Source: Trichosphaerium sp. ATCC 40318 (lineage: Eukaryota > Discosea > Flabellinia > Trichosidae). From it: a stretch of 26,152 nt of DNA. Under the pieces are notes generated by a model, which was not told where the DNA came from, searched no databases, and saw nothing but the letters and a program-made list of their open reading frames with translations. The stretch covers positions 1 through 26,152 of the forward strand of contig JALMLS010000218.1 of the NCBI GenBank assembly GCA_038496445.1. Reading direction: 5' to 3'. This document shows, piece by piece, positions 8,149 to 19,192 of this stretch. Made by a program: the position numbers and the translations under genes. The stretch's first letter is position 1. Each line of letters opens with the position of its first letter.

Positions 8149-11100
8149 ATGTACCAAAAGGACGCTTCAGTTGTGTCAGTACCTCGAATTACGCGGTTGA
8201 CATCGACGAAATACAAAATAAACCCTTCTACGCTTGGTTACTATTACAATCTTCAATGCGATCGTTTTTTCGCGTTTAAAGGCGCCACAGTTGATCAAAT
8301 ACGTTGGTGTTTCAAGGTAAGCCATAAACAATTTAAAACAAATACTAACACCGCAGGACAACAAAAATGAGTGGATACCGTTCGCTTTCAATGATAGCAT
8401 CGCCATCGAGCTCGTTTTTCGAGCAAACAAGAACGTACGCGTTTAACAGCACGGTATTTTGGCTAAACGCTGTAGACTTGCGCTGTGGAAATAGGATCAG
8501 TGAATTTGTCAGCAGTACAAGTGACACGAAGAGGTATGCGCAACTGCTTACATTAAATTCTTATATAACGTGCTCAATAGACGGATCTACGCATGCAATA
8601 ATGCGTGGTACATGGTTTGTCGAAAAACTAAACGTTAAACCAGGCATGGACAAGGTAATTTTTGGAAACGATGGAAAAAAAAAACCGTTTCGCGCTTTCG
8701 TTGTAACATTTGTACCCTTTAGTTCCTTTGCTATGAGCCTCTATCCCAAGACCTTAGTGAACTTCTTTACAAAGCTTATATCAAAGATAAGGAAGCTGTT
8801 ACGGCACGTGAACAATTTTGAAATGCTTGTGACGTTTTAAAATTTTTAATTATTTGTCTCAGATGCTCACAACAAAAGAACATACACTTGTTGGTAAACA
8901 AGTGACAATCTCTCTCACTCCATCAATCACGTTTCAAGTTGTTGGAGAGGATAAACGGAGGCCTGTATATCGGGGGTTCCCAATGCGCGTTGGTGGAGAT
9001 GATCTTGTTGGTGCGTATTATGTGTTTATTTTGTTTCTCTAATCTATGTTTATAGGTTCTGCACATAAGATGAGTGGTGAAACGTGGGAAGAAGACATCA
9101 TTAACAAGCACATTATTCCTAAAAACTACAGCATAGCATCTTCGCAACAAGAGGAGCAAAAAAAACTACCTCTATCACAACGGTACCTTTCCACAAATAT
9201 CCACAAGTTTCTTAAATCACTTATTTAGAAAACTGAATTACAATGAAATGATTCATATGCTGCGAACTATGAAGCCTGCTTCTGGAGCAGATGCTTCACA
9301 TAGATACTTCCTTTATCAGCCTACATTTCTAGTACCTCATCAATTCTATGAGCGATATAATATTAGCCGTAAAGATATATACATGTCTCATTGCTTCCCG
9401 GACTTTCTTGAGGTCAAGTTCACCACCATAAAAGATAAAGGTACAAGCGCAAATCACGTACGTATTCTGTTGTTAAAGCATTCAAATATTAGTGTACACC
9501 GAAGTTATCATCGTAGATGCAAAAGCATCTCCACATGTGAAGCTCTCACATCGTATTCAAGTCGGTTTGTATGCACTACTGCTCGAACAAATAATAGTAA
9601 AAGAGCGACTTACAAATGTAACAATTTCTCGAGAGGTACAGCACGAGACTGAGCAACAATCAACACTGCGTTACATTCTTACAATTCTTTTTCAAAATAG
9701 GGAGGTGTTTGGCTTCGTCCACATGCTGATTATATTGCATTTGATCTTGAACCTATTCTTCATAATATAAGAGAGTTTCTCACCTTTGGCGCTGGTGGAA
9801 AACTTGAGAAGCTAGTAAAGAATGACATCGGTGATATTTCGTGGCATCTTATGCATAAGTGTAGTCACTGTGACTTTGTTTCGTTTTGTAGAGAAGAAGC
9901 ACAACTCAATAGTGATTTATCGCTTGTACACAAGTTATCTAAACACCGTAAAACGTTCATAACTGGGTTCATCAATAAGTTAAAGGTATAGTTATTAGAA
10001 ATTTTATTTGAGTTGCTAAAAGAATTGGCGCCAGGGTATAAAAGGGAATAAGGTTGTCGACATTGAGGATGCGCATGAATGTTTGAGCAATTTCCTACCT
10101 TCTCGGGAGACTGAAAAGAAAGAGGTTGAGCCATTAGTAGTGCTGTCAACTCCTAAAAAAAAGGGAGTCAAAGCTGCAACTGGTTTTGATTCGCCAGCAG
10201 CAAACCGAAAGCCTATCACACCTACTACACCAAGTACAATCCTTTTCGTTCTTGAGAGTACTAATAAGATTACTAGAAACACCTCAAACACCACAATCGA
10301 AGATCAAAAGGTAGAAGTAGAACTGGAAGCGTCAAACGTTTGACTTACTTTTGTTAGTGAACTAAATCCACCATCTACACCTCTCGCTCCTGTACTTTCA
10401 GATGCGCCAGCTACACCAGACGTAATGCCTATTTGAAGAATCAATTTGTCTTATTAATACGTATCAGGTCAAATCTCCAACACTTGCTGATCTAGCGTCA
10501 CGTCCAGCACCAGATCCATTTGCAACACCTACATTTTCTCGTATTCCAAATTCCTATGCGGAAACGCCCACACCAACTAAATCAGTACGTCTTACATGCC
10601 CTCTTTTGTATTGCGAATAGACAGTAGTTAACTACCATGTGCAGTTGTATAAGTTGAAGTACAAGAACTTGATGCCTAGTGTAAAATCAGAGCTATGGCT
10701 GGTAAAACAAAAGCTCGACTCCTTCATAATGGGTGAACCTTTGCCTTACTTCAGATCATCGCATGTACGGCTCTCTTTTTATTTTTGTTATGTATCAACC
10801 AAGCACGTGAACAGAGTCGACATCTAATGCTCTAAAGGTTATGCCAACAAGTGAACAAGTAGCAGTGTTCATTACTCTGCTTGAGAATAAGCCAGCCAAC
10901 GCTTACTACGCTTGGGGTATAAAGGTGGTTTGTCGTGAACCAAAGCTCTTGAAGAAAAAGTTTGTATTTAACATGAAAGACAGTGTAATGAAGTTTGTAA
11001 ATGATGTACAACTCATCTATTCATATTTCGTGTTAACACGTATCTCTTAGGACATCAAAATGGTTGTAACAGAAGATACCCTTGTCGTGACTTGTACAGG

Positions 11101-14100
11101 GACCAAGGGGTTATTAGATTCATTAGTTGATGTACTGTACGCCGTTTTGGATGCTGGACACAAGGTACCTATATGTACTCGATAATGTACTAATAGATTT
11201 TACAGTATAATAAGAAGTACATATCCGACTCAGCGAAGATTGGTTTACAATGCTACATGTTCTCTAAAAGCGAAATATTTTCTCTTAAAACAGTATTACT
11301 GGAACAAGCTCCTTTGAGCCTGTTGAAGCTTTCTGGACGTGCTTATAAATCCCAAGTTCTTTTGTTAACTTTGTATGAGGATGAACAAGTGCGTCAATGC
11401 CTTTTGCATGTCATAATGATTTACTAAAACCATTTTAGCTTATGACTGCGTCTCAACAACCTGACTTGTATACTGGGCAATTCAATAGTTTAATATCCTT
11501 CAAATCTGCGGTCGAGAGTGTGATGGCACTTCCATTCAATTTCCTGGCTAGCTTTGATGACTTCAACATCGTTCTCGGGTACCAACACTTGTTATTTGTA
11601 CGATGACTTATTCCTTAAGGATGGGTGGTAGCCAACCAGATGACTACACTCAAGTGAGCGGTGCAAGTATTTTAGAAGCGTTCTATCAAGCATTCAAAGA
11701 TGAGAATGTTGATGAGAAGAAAGTGGTTCTTGAACGACTCAAATTGCGTTTGGATGGATTTGATGAGATGCTTAATGCTACACGGAAAGTAATAACAAAG
11801 CACTCAGATATGATCTTACTTCGCAGAGCCATTAAGGTAAACACAAAGTACTTTGAAACAAACCATACTAATATGTCGCTTTTTAGTTCACTTTCAGATT
11901 TCCTCTTCGCTTCACGAATCCTGGAATATCTAGACTTGCTTTCCTTATTCAGCATGAAGCTTTTTTGAAGGCCGAGAGCTATACAAAGCAACGAACATCT
12001 GTTCTAGCAACGATCATTGACAATGATATTCCTGGTAATAGTTTCAACTGCTCTGAACCATCTAACCTTTATGTACTTCTTTAGCTGATAAAGTAATGCG
12101 TATCAAGTATATTGGTACAGATGAAGAAGTTTCTATTGAAGACACAACAAAAAAGTCTTTTACATTTGAGAATATTGAGCTGAACGAGGAAGTCAAAACG
12201 CCTACAAAAAAAAAGAAGAAAAATATCAACCACATTTTTAAGATAATGGCGAGCTCTGAAGGTGTAAGGATTGAACCTGACAAGTTAAAGATTTACTCAT
12301 GGTACTAAAAAAGAACATCAATATCCTTTGATGACATAACAATAGGCTCCTTGTTGCTGAAGATTCATCCAATATTTCAGACTTTTTGAAGTACAATGAT
12401 TGGAAAATGAGAAACTTTAAATTCAAGAGTCCTGCAGGTACACCCGCTTACCTAACTGTTCTATGGTCAATTAACATATTCAATACTAGGAGGTGTAACA
12501 TTTGCATATATAGACGATGCTAACAATGACACATGTCGGATCGCTTTAAAAACGGAGAGCACAGTATCTCTTGTTAAAGACAAAGTTTATTTGCTCAGCG
12601 AAAAGTATCTCAATCTTCTATTGGATACTGCTATTTCTATCTTGAAGGAAGTAGATTTTGCGTATGGTATAATAGAGGCTTTGCGCAAATATGAAGAGAA
12701 TAACGGAGAGCTCTCAAGAGACTTTTTGAAATGGCTTCAAGGTGTATCTTTGATGCATGCATCAGCGTCTATTCCGCGAAAACGCAAGGATCGTGAAACC
12801 TTTTTAATGTCAATGTCCGTGCCATTAGAGTACCAACCACCCATGAAAGCTTTAAAAACGCAACTCTATCTTGAAGTACAGGATAACAATAGTACGAACA
12901 AGCCTTGTTCAACAACCAAAACATTCTTACATATGTTAAGGTGTTGAAGATGTTGGCGATGATAGTGACACTGAAGAAATAGAAACCAAGGAGCTTATAA
13001 TGGCGCCCTCATTCCACTGGTGGGAACCAGAGGTATCAAGATTACTGTTCCGTGCATTGTACTCTGCAACGTGCACTATGGAAGTACGTTTTGTAGCTTC
13101 TTTTGAGGTTGTTTACTTATTTTGTTTACAAGGGCGGGACTGATACTACGTCTTTGTTCATGGAGCTTGTGAACGATCCTATAAAATGGGGATCATTCAA
13201 GCTGAAATATGAAGATGATAACGTAATCAGAAAAGGCTTACTCTTGGCTTGTCAACTTGCCTCTAAGGACTACTTATTGACTTCATCACAAAAGAGGTAC
13301 GGCGCCTTTGTTCTTTGTCCTACAATTTTTATTTACTTGGTTGTGAATTCTAGAGTGTTTGATAGTGTTTTCTCTCAACGTATGACACTTGTTTGGGGCC
13401 CACCAGGCAGCGGTAAAACAGTACGTGAAATACGATATTTTCTGTTTTAATATTAACTGACTTATAAGCATTTTCTTGCGGCTTCATTGTTGCTGCTATG
13501 TCATGGTCATCAAGCAGCCGTAGATGCCACTATTAACAAGATCACACCTATAAAAACTGAACAGAGCGAGAAAGAACCTGCCAAGGAGAAGCCATCATCC
13601 AAAAAACAGGCAATATAAAAAAGATCTTATTCCCAAATCAAAAACTTACCCTTGTAGCAGTCAAACGGAGATACTCCATTCAAAGTTCTTTGTATTGCCT
13701 TCACTCATAATTCAATCGATAATCTATTAGAAAGAGTAAAACAACACCAAATAGAACTCAGTACGTTACAAAACAATTGTGTTTAATCCGAAAAAAGACA
13801 TCTAATGATGTTTCTTAGATGCCAAGTTTGGCACCACTGTGGATATTAAACTGGGTCGCTTATTGAATAGAAAGGTTATAGGATCGGCTAAAAACCTTGA
13901 CGCTAATCCAATGCAATTTTCGGATGATGCACAGAGTATTAGAAGAGAGTAAGCAGCACTGCCATTTTGTACAATCTGTTTAACATCATTCCAAGTTTCC
14001 TCTCAAAATACCCTGTTTGCATTGTTGGCGGTACTGTTTGGGCTGTCCGCAAGGTATTTCAGAAGCCCATAAATAACCCACCAAGGTACATTGTTTTTAA

Positions 14101-15565
14101 TAAGAACCAATTTTTACTTACTTGTTTTTAATAGATTTGACATGGTTGTCATTGATGAAGCATCTCAGTTACTTTTCGCGAATGCTTACCCTGCTATAAA
14201 ATACTTATTGGCTGATACTGGCCGTCTTGTACTCGCCGGTGATGATCAACAACTGCCACCAATCATTTCAGGTTAGATATAGAGCTTAAACTATCACGTG
14301 GTTTAGTTTTAACTTTGTTTTAGGTATTTATCCTCCGCCAGTACCAAATGAGACATACCTGTATTCGTCTATTTTCAAGGCGATCAAACACCTTGACACA
14401 AAATTTGAATGCACAAAGATGTTAAATGAGAACTGGCGTATGAATAGCGCTCTCGCTGCTCTTCCATCCAAGACTATTTATAAGACGATAAAAGAGGATG
14501 AAGTGTACAGACCAGCTAATGATGAAGTACGAAACCAAGTTTAAGTTGTACTGTTAACATCTGTCAAGGTGGCAAATCGTTCCTTTTATTGCAAGAGAGA
14601 GGCTGGAAATAAATTCAGCTTTCCAAGTTTATCTGATAGGATAGAATTTAGTGTTAATGACCCAATACTTCAACTATTACTTGATGGAAACTTACCTCTT
14701 GGAGTCGTTCTTCTCAAGGTGAATTCTTTTGATGACATTGGTGAGAAACGCGTTAGCTGCTTGGATTCATACTAACGCACCATCCTAGGATTGTACCCAC
14801 AATCGAAGCTTATAGCTGCAATGGCAACAGCTGTTCGCAAGTGTCACCAGAAAGTTCATGTAGAAGTACGGCGCTTCAGTAGAACTTACAACAGCTAATC
14901 GCTCTTAACTAGGAATCAGAAGAAACGTTCTGGGAAAAGAGATTACTTGTGGTTGCGCCTCATCATGTACAACGTATACAAATACAAAAAGAGTTATACG
15001 GGAAAACGTATGCACAACACTTTGAACAGAACGATGGAAATCTAATACTTGTTTAGTGGAATCGCAGCTAATTTTGGGTATGAGTGGGATAAGAAAATTA
15101 CGCCGTTTATAGCCACTGTAGAGAAGGCTCAAGGTAAAATATTTTGGGGAGAGTACACGTTAAATACTTAACCTTTCTAGGCAAGGAAGTAGACACAGTC
15201 ATCGTTGATTACGGACTTGTTAATGGCGTTCAAATAAAAAAAGAACTTAACTTTATTTACAGCCGAAATCGCCTCAATGTCAGTATTACACGGTACATTA
15301 TATAAACCTTATATCCTTATTCAAAGATACTAATTTGCTTGTTTTTTTAAGTGCTAAGCGTAAATGTGTTATAATACTATCAGATGTGCTGCTATCAACA
15401 GGTTTTGATGTTTTTTCTTCAAAGAAAACAGAACAGGGCTTCTCATACATGCAAGCACTTGTAAGACATGCGAGAGAAACAAATGCACTTCATGAAGTAA
15501 AGTTATCAAAGCTAACAGATCATACAAACAACCTTGAGCTTGAACAGTTCTTTACTACATTGTAA
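8149..15565 (+). CDS. RecB/Cas4-like nuclease + WWE-like insertion + SF1 (UPF1/SEN1-type) helicase fusion
   Basis: About 38 short introns, all with phases that restore one frame, give roughly 1,850-1,900 aa ending TAA 15563-15565. N-terminal module: INPSTLGYYYNLQC (first Fe-S Cys, 8258), then a WWE-like pair (W/W/E at about 8299-8420 with RGTWF; EPLSQDLSELLYKAY ... YRGF), then the PD-(D/E)xK core with AHKMSGETWEE (about 9061), PDFLEV (about 9398), VDAK (9513) and QVGLY, and C-x2-C-x5-C (9860, 9869, 9887). A TP-rich linker follows, then a region with YMFSKSEIFSLKTVLLEQ. Helicase motifs: GPPGSGKT (13397-13420), VVIDEASQ (about 14145), GDDQQLPP, NWRMN, VEKAQG and RLNVSITRAK (about 15270). This order matches bacterial 'bifunctional RecB family nuclease/DEAD/DEAH box helicase' proteins and resembles Dna2. 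Likely role: nucleic-acid processing or repair. The intron at 13610 appears to use a GC donor. The start (ATG 8149) is uncertain. Confidence 0.82.
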
Positions 15566-15683
15566 ATACATGTAACAAAAAAAAACCCTTTTGTTTACTC
15601 CTGAATAAAATAAGAATTTAATTTAGTTCACTACACTTTTCCGTTGTCTACCTTCACTTTTGAGAATCTAATCAAAATTGCAG
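15566..15683. other. Short convergent intergenic region
   Basis: This 118-bp gap separates the nuclease-helicase stop from the Rab-like stop on the other strand. It has A-rich and AATAAA-type strings (GAATAAAAT at about 15602) suitable for 3'-end formation, and nothing else. Confidence 0.5.
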
Positions 15684-16460
15684 TTACCAACAATATGATG
15701 TTGTATTGGCGTTATAGTCTGGTACAAGAGAAACTGTAGAATTGTCGGGCTCAAGCTAAAACACTCGTGAGTTTTTTGTAGCAGGATTCTTTTACAAACT
15801 TGAAACATACCTTCTTCAGTGCCTGCTGAGCAATAACTCGATACAGCTCATCTAGATTTGTACCATCTTTTGCAGACGTCTCAATGTATATCAGGCCCCT
15901 ATCATAACAGTATTTGGATGCTTCTGCTTTATCAACAACACGAGTTCCATCGAGATCAATTTTGTTTCCAACAACAACTAACTGGATTTCTTCAGGACTT
16001 GTACCATCGTCATTTCTGTTAACAAGATACTCATCACGCCACTTCTCTAAGCTTTTGAAAGAATTCATATCATCAACAGCAAATACAAGAACACAGCAGT
16101 GTGCGTGTCTGTAATATGCACGAGATAAGTACATAAACCTTTCCATACCAGCAGTGTCCTTAAAAAAAGGATAAGAACTGTTGTTCACGTGGCTAGAAAC
16201 GGTACTTTTTTCACGCACCCAAAGCTGAAGTGTGACTCTCCTCGTCACACCTCTTTCGGTGACAGAAAGTGTTTCACAATGAAAATCTGCACCGATGTTT
16301 GTTTTTGGAGGCGGTACTGAGCTTTTAGTCAAAATGCTCGTCTTGCCTATACCGTAGTTGAGGAAGACAAAGAAAAAATATCATAGTTTAGCGAACCTAC
16401 GCCTAATTCGCCAAGTAGAATAATCTTAGCGCAAGGGACAGCTCTCCCGTCAATTTCCAT
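15684..16460 (-). CDS. Rab7-like small GTPase with altered switch II
   Basis: Four exons (16397-16460, 16219-16346, 15811-16158, 15684-15755) give 203 aa. G1 is GELGVGKTS, with an intron inside it; switch I is around TNIGADF; G3 is LQLWDTAGMERF after removal of a 60-nt in-frame intron; G4 is GNKIDL and G5 ETSAK. IGADF, CCVLVF and KWRDEYL are typical of Rab7-like GTPases, which direct late endosome/lysosome and phagosome traffic. Two oddities: the catalytic Gln of DTAGQE is Met, predicting slow GTP hydrolysis, and the spliced C-terminus ends ...TTSYCW with one Cys instead of the usual two prenylated cysteines. The last exon depends on the chosen acceptor (15755/15756); reading through the intron gives a different tail ending VLA. 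Confidence 0.85.
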
Positions 16461-16759
16461 ATCAGAAGTTAACTTCTACTCTCCAATATCTAATCTACAC
16501 TTCCAAGTGCGCCTGCGAAACCTCTTAACTACACTCTTTGAGTTGTTTTATATAAAAATGCGTACAAATACCTTGTACTACCACCCTTTTGTCGCCACTG
16601 TAAAGCAGTAGCGTCGAACTAGTTGAAGCAATTCCACTATTGAAGCGTTGTTTAAATGGCCTACCTTAAGTGAACGTTCCAAAAGCTTAAGGCATGTAGT
16701 TTTTTTGTTTTGCTTACGTATTGGCAGGAGATAACGCTTTTGATTGTAAAGCTAGAGTG
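16461..16759. promoter_or_regulatory. Divergent promoter between Rab-like and glycosyltransferase genes
   Basis: About 300 bp separate the two start codons. There is a symmetric TATA string, TTTTATATAAAA, at about 16547-16558, usable from either strand, and a 14-bp perfect palindrome, AGAAGTTAACTTCT, at 16464-16477 immediately before the Rab ATG. A TTG-initiated extension of the glycosyltransferase frame begins at 16721 but lacks an ATG. Confidence 0.45.
16464..16477. promoter_or_regulatory. 14-bp palindrome next to the Rab-like start
   Basis: AGAAGTTAACTTCT equals its own reverse complement. It ends 3 bp upstream of the Rab-like ATG, so it could be a dimer-binding site or lie in the mRNA leader. 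Confidence 0.35.
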
Positions 16760-17743
16760 ATGCAAAAGAACGAAACACCTCCACACGTGATAAAACAAGA
16801 TTTCAGTAACAATTTTTTCGATAATCTCTACAATACGCATCAAACGTTTTGTTCAGTGCTAAGGGCCATACTGGCGCTTTCATTGGCTTGTATAATGTTG
16901 TTTTTATCAGCGTATTGGCTTCATAGCTCTCCTGAGCATTTTTCTATGCACATGACAGCACCTACGCCTCCGGCGAAGATCCTCATTTTTCAATTTTCCA
17001 ATATCAGATTTTCTGGCGATTACTCGGACTATATTGGATGTATAAAGGAGTACTCCAAAAGACATGGCTATGAGTATAAGATAAAGATCATACCTGATCT
17101 TGCAGGTACAGGAGACATTGCAAAACTTAAACCTTTCTACATTCGTGATGAATTTGAAGAAATGCGACATGATGATTACCTTGTGTTTTTTGATACAGAT
17201 ACATGCGTCATTCAACAACATAGGTCTATAATGGAACTAATAGAGATAGCAAATTCTAAAACTGATGGCAAGGAATGTACTTTCATGGCACAAGACAGTA
17301 ACCACACTGTTAATGCTGGGTTTCTTATTTTTAAAAGAACAGAAAAAATGCTGAATTTTCTGAGAATGTGGGAGTATGAAACAGCACGTGTTAGTGGTCC
17401 TACCTGGCAGAAAGATCAAGGACCACTTCAATCTGCTATAACATTCAATGCAAGCATCTACCTTAAGAAAATATGGACAGATTGCACTGTTAGACCAGTC
17501 GGTCTAAGGAACTTTTGTTACAATGATTTAATGACTAGATATGGCTTACCTCTTTTCAATAGAACATTTGACACTTTCTGTTTCTGGAACGACTCACCAG
17601 GAGAACGAATTAACATGCATGATTATGAAGAAAGGGATTACCGAGATGGTGACTTTCTATACCATGGCCATGACTTGTATAAACTCCAAACGCTACTTAA
17701 AGCAGTACATGAAAAACCAAAAACACCAAGTAAAGCAAAATGA
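16760..17743 (+). CDS. Type II membrane glycosyltransferase (GT-A fold, GT34-like)
   Basis: Single-exon gene of 327 codons from ATG 16760. Residues about 31-54 form one hydrophobic helix (ILALSLACIMLFLSAYW) after a short cytoplasmic tail, the usual layout of a Golgi type II enzyme. The lumenal part has VFFDTDTCV at about residue 142 (DxD metal/nucleotide-sugar motif), TVNAGFLIFKRT and WQKDQGPLQSA, the order seen in alpha-galactosyl/mannosyl transferases of the GMA12/MNN10 (GT34) group and relatives such as GT77. Several N-glycosylation sequons (NHT, NAS, NRT) are present. It probably adds a hexose to glycoproteins or glycolipids in the Golgi; donor and acceptor cannot be told from sequence. 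It shares a divergent promoter with the Rab-like gene and ends 45 bp from the convergent carrier gene. Confidence 0.8.
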   Translation: MQKNETPPHVIKQDFSNNFFDNLYNTHQTFCSVLRAILALSLACIMLFLSAYWLHSSPEHFSMHMTAPTPPAKILIFQFSNIRFSGDYSDYIGCIKEYSKRHGYEYKIKIIPDLAGTGDIAKLKPFYIRDEFEEMRHDDYLVFFDTDTCVIQQHRSIMELIEIANSKTDGKECTFMAQDSNHTVNAGFLIFKRTEKMLNFLRMWEYETARVSGPTWQKDQGPLQSAITFNASIYLKKIWTDCTVRPVGLRNFCYNDLMTRYGLPLFNRTFDTFCFWNDSPGERINMHDYEERDYRDGDFLYHGHDLYKLQTLLKAVHEKPKTPSKAK

Positions 17744-17788
17744 ACTCAAGGATAGATAGTGCAGTGTCTTGGCTGTTTGTTTCTATTT

Positions 17789-18947
17789 TTATGACTTGAT
17801 CATCTGCTTTATTGTGTCTCCTCCGAATACCATACATACAGTCGCCCATACACCAAGACCGATACGTGGTAACACACCACGGAAAAATCCTTTGACACCA
17901 TTATGTTTATAAATAAATTGAGCTGTTTCAGCCATTGTTCTCTTATTAAACTGTACAGATCCTTCTTTCAATGATACCTTTTGCATCTCTACTCTAATAA
18001 CTTCAATAGGGTGATTCCAGCAAGCTAAAATCCAACAAGTTAATAAATGACATTTTTTGAGTAACAAAGACAAAGAACGTTTACCTAATGTCCCTCCAAC
18101 AACACTTGCTAGTAGTCTCTCCCATGTCTTCAATCTTCTTTCTGTGTTGCCCATGCGTATGATGTGCTCAACACCCTTTGAAATACCTTAAGAAGTAAGA
18201 GAACTCTACAGTAACAAGTATTCTATTGTACCAAAACGTGATCCCCAGTTTGTCATTTGACGAATTGCAACAGCATTAACACCTCTATAAAAACCGCGTA
18301 TACCATTCTCACTCCAAACTTTCCTAGCAATAGCCATTGCATTACTGCCACTATGTTTCCTAGTAACTGTTGAAAATAAATAAAACTGTCAAAGACATAG
18401 GTGTTAAAAACACAAACCTTCGACAGTAACCATAAATGTACAGAATCCCATTGTAGTGTAGGCCTGACATATGCCTCCACCCATGCCACCAAGCGCTGTA
18501 CACGTGTTAGATTATCCAATCACGTGAATACTTACCTGCTGCGAGCGGTCTAGATGCTCCTAGATGGCTACAATAGTTTGTGATTTCTGTTTGAGACAAG
18601 AGTAGCACACCTAACAATAAATTCTCAGTAACTGACCCTCATGCTCGAACAAAGAGGGTATTGCTCCCTGTAAAACGTTACCTCCTTTGGAAGCGCACTC
18701 TATCCAAGCCCACGGAATAAGACCTTGTAACGTTAGTCACAGTACATTTTATAGACATACCTTGGTAAAAGCCTAATAGTCCACCTCTGGCATACGTTTT
18801 ACGCACTGCGTCACGCCAGGAGTCATTTCTAAATGCGCATTGATGCGTCTTTAGCACTTTAAACGGCTGTCCAAGCGTTGTGATCTTAAAAACATCCAAA
18901 CAAGCGCCTATCAGTAGATTTTCTACAGGGAAGCGCCGTGATGTCAT
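17789..18947 (-). CDS. Mitochondrial carrier, Yhm2-like (citrate/2-oxoglutarate)
   Basis: Seven exons (18761-18947, 18682-18723, 18536-18610, 18418-18495, 18232-18366, 18085-18186, 17789-18024) join in frame to about 284 aa, the usual carrier length. Segments such as [65 protein letters not shown] and [11 protein letters not shown] match the Yhm2-type subgroup, which exchanges citrate for 2-oxoglutarate across the inner membrane and supplies cytosolic NADPH and acetyl-CoA. The classic PxD/ExxK/R repeats are degenerate, as is normal for this subgroup: the first is GQPFKVLKT and the third [10 protein letters not shown] 71-nt intron (18611-18681) is needed to restore the family sequence after ASKGG. 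The protein has internal transport signals and no presequence is visible. Substrate is inferred from subgroup only. Confidence 0.85.
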
Positions 18948-19192
18948 TATTGGAGCGATTTAAGCTAAGTGCACTCTAAGGAATACGTACAGAAGGACAA
19001 ACACTTGCTTAATTATCACGTGGTAATCGCCAGCGGTATAAGCATCTGAAACGTACAAGGAGCGCGTTTAAATTATTGTTGGTAACATTAACGAATTAAA
19101 AGCTGTTATTCACATTAACTTATTGCTAAATAGCTAAAATACAGCGTATTCAGACCACCTAGATCGCGTACGTTGGTAATTTCAAAAAAAAA
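18948..19192. promoter_or_regulatory. Divergent promoter between carrier and CDF transporter
   Basis: 245 bp between two start codons. It holds an E-box-centred near-palindrome, ATTATCACGTGGTAAT, at 19012-19027. AT-rich sequence and a run of nine A precede the CDF ATG at 19193. Confidence 0.45.
19012..19027. promoter_or_regulatory. CACGTG near-palindrome in divergent promoter
   Basis: ATTATCACGTGGTAAT is symmetric except for one pair of positions. CACGTG is the core bound by many bHLH factors. It sits 65 bp from the carrier ATG and 165 bp from the CDF ATG and could serve both. Confidence 0.4.

Noticed and set aside
7959-8430. Minus-strand frames overlapping the start of the nuclease-helicase gene
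   Set aside because: Antisense shadows of the exon with INPSTLGYYYNLQC and the WWE-like exon; Phe/Leu-rich, with no family motif.
8299-9042. A separate DDHD-type phospholipase gene
   Set aside because: The WWE-like segments resemble the N-terminus of DDHD phospholipases, but no lipase GxSxG or DDHD region follows, and the frame runs on into the nuclease motifs without a stop.
18611-18681. Reading through or splitting the carrier segment into a 14-nt and a 26-nt intron
   Set aside because: A single 71-nt intron gives ASKGG-VLLL, which matches the Yhm2-type family; the extra residues from read-through do not.
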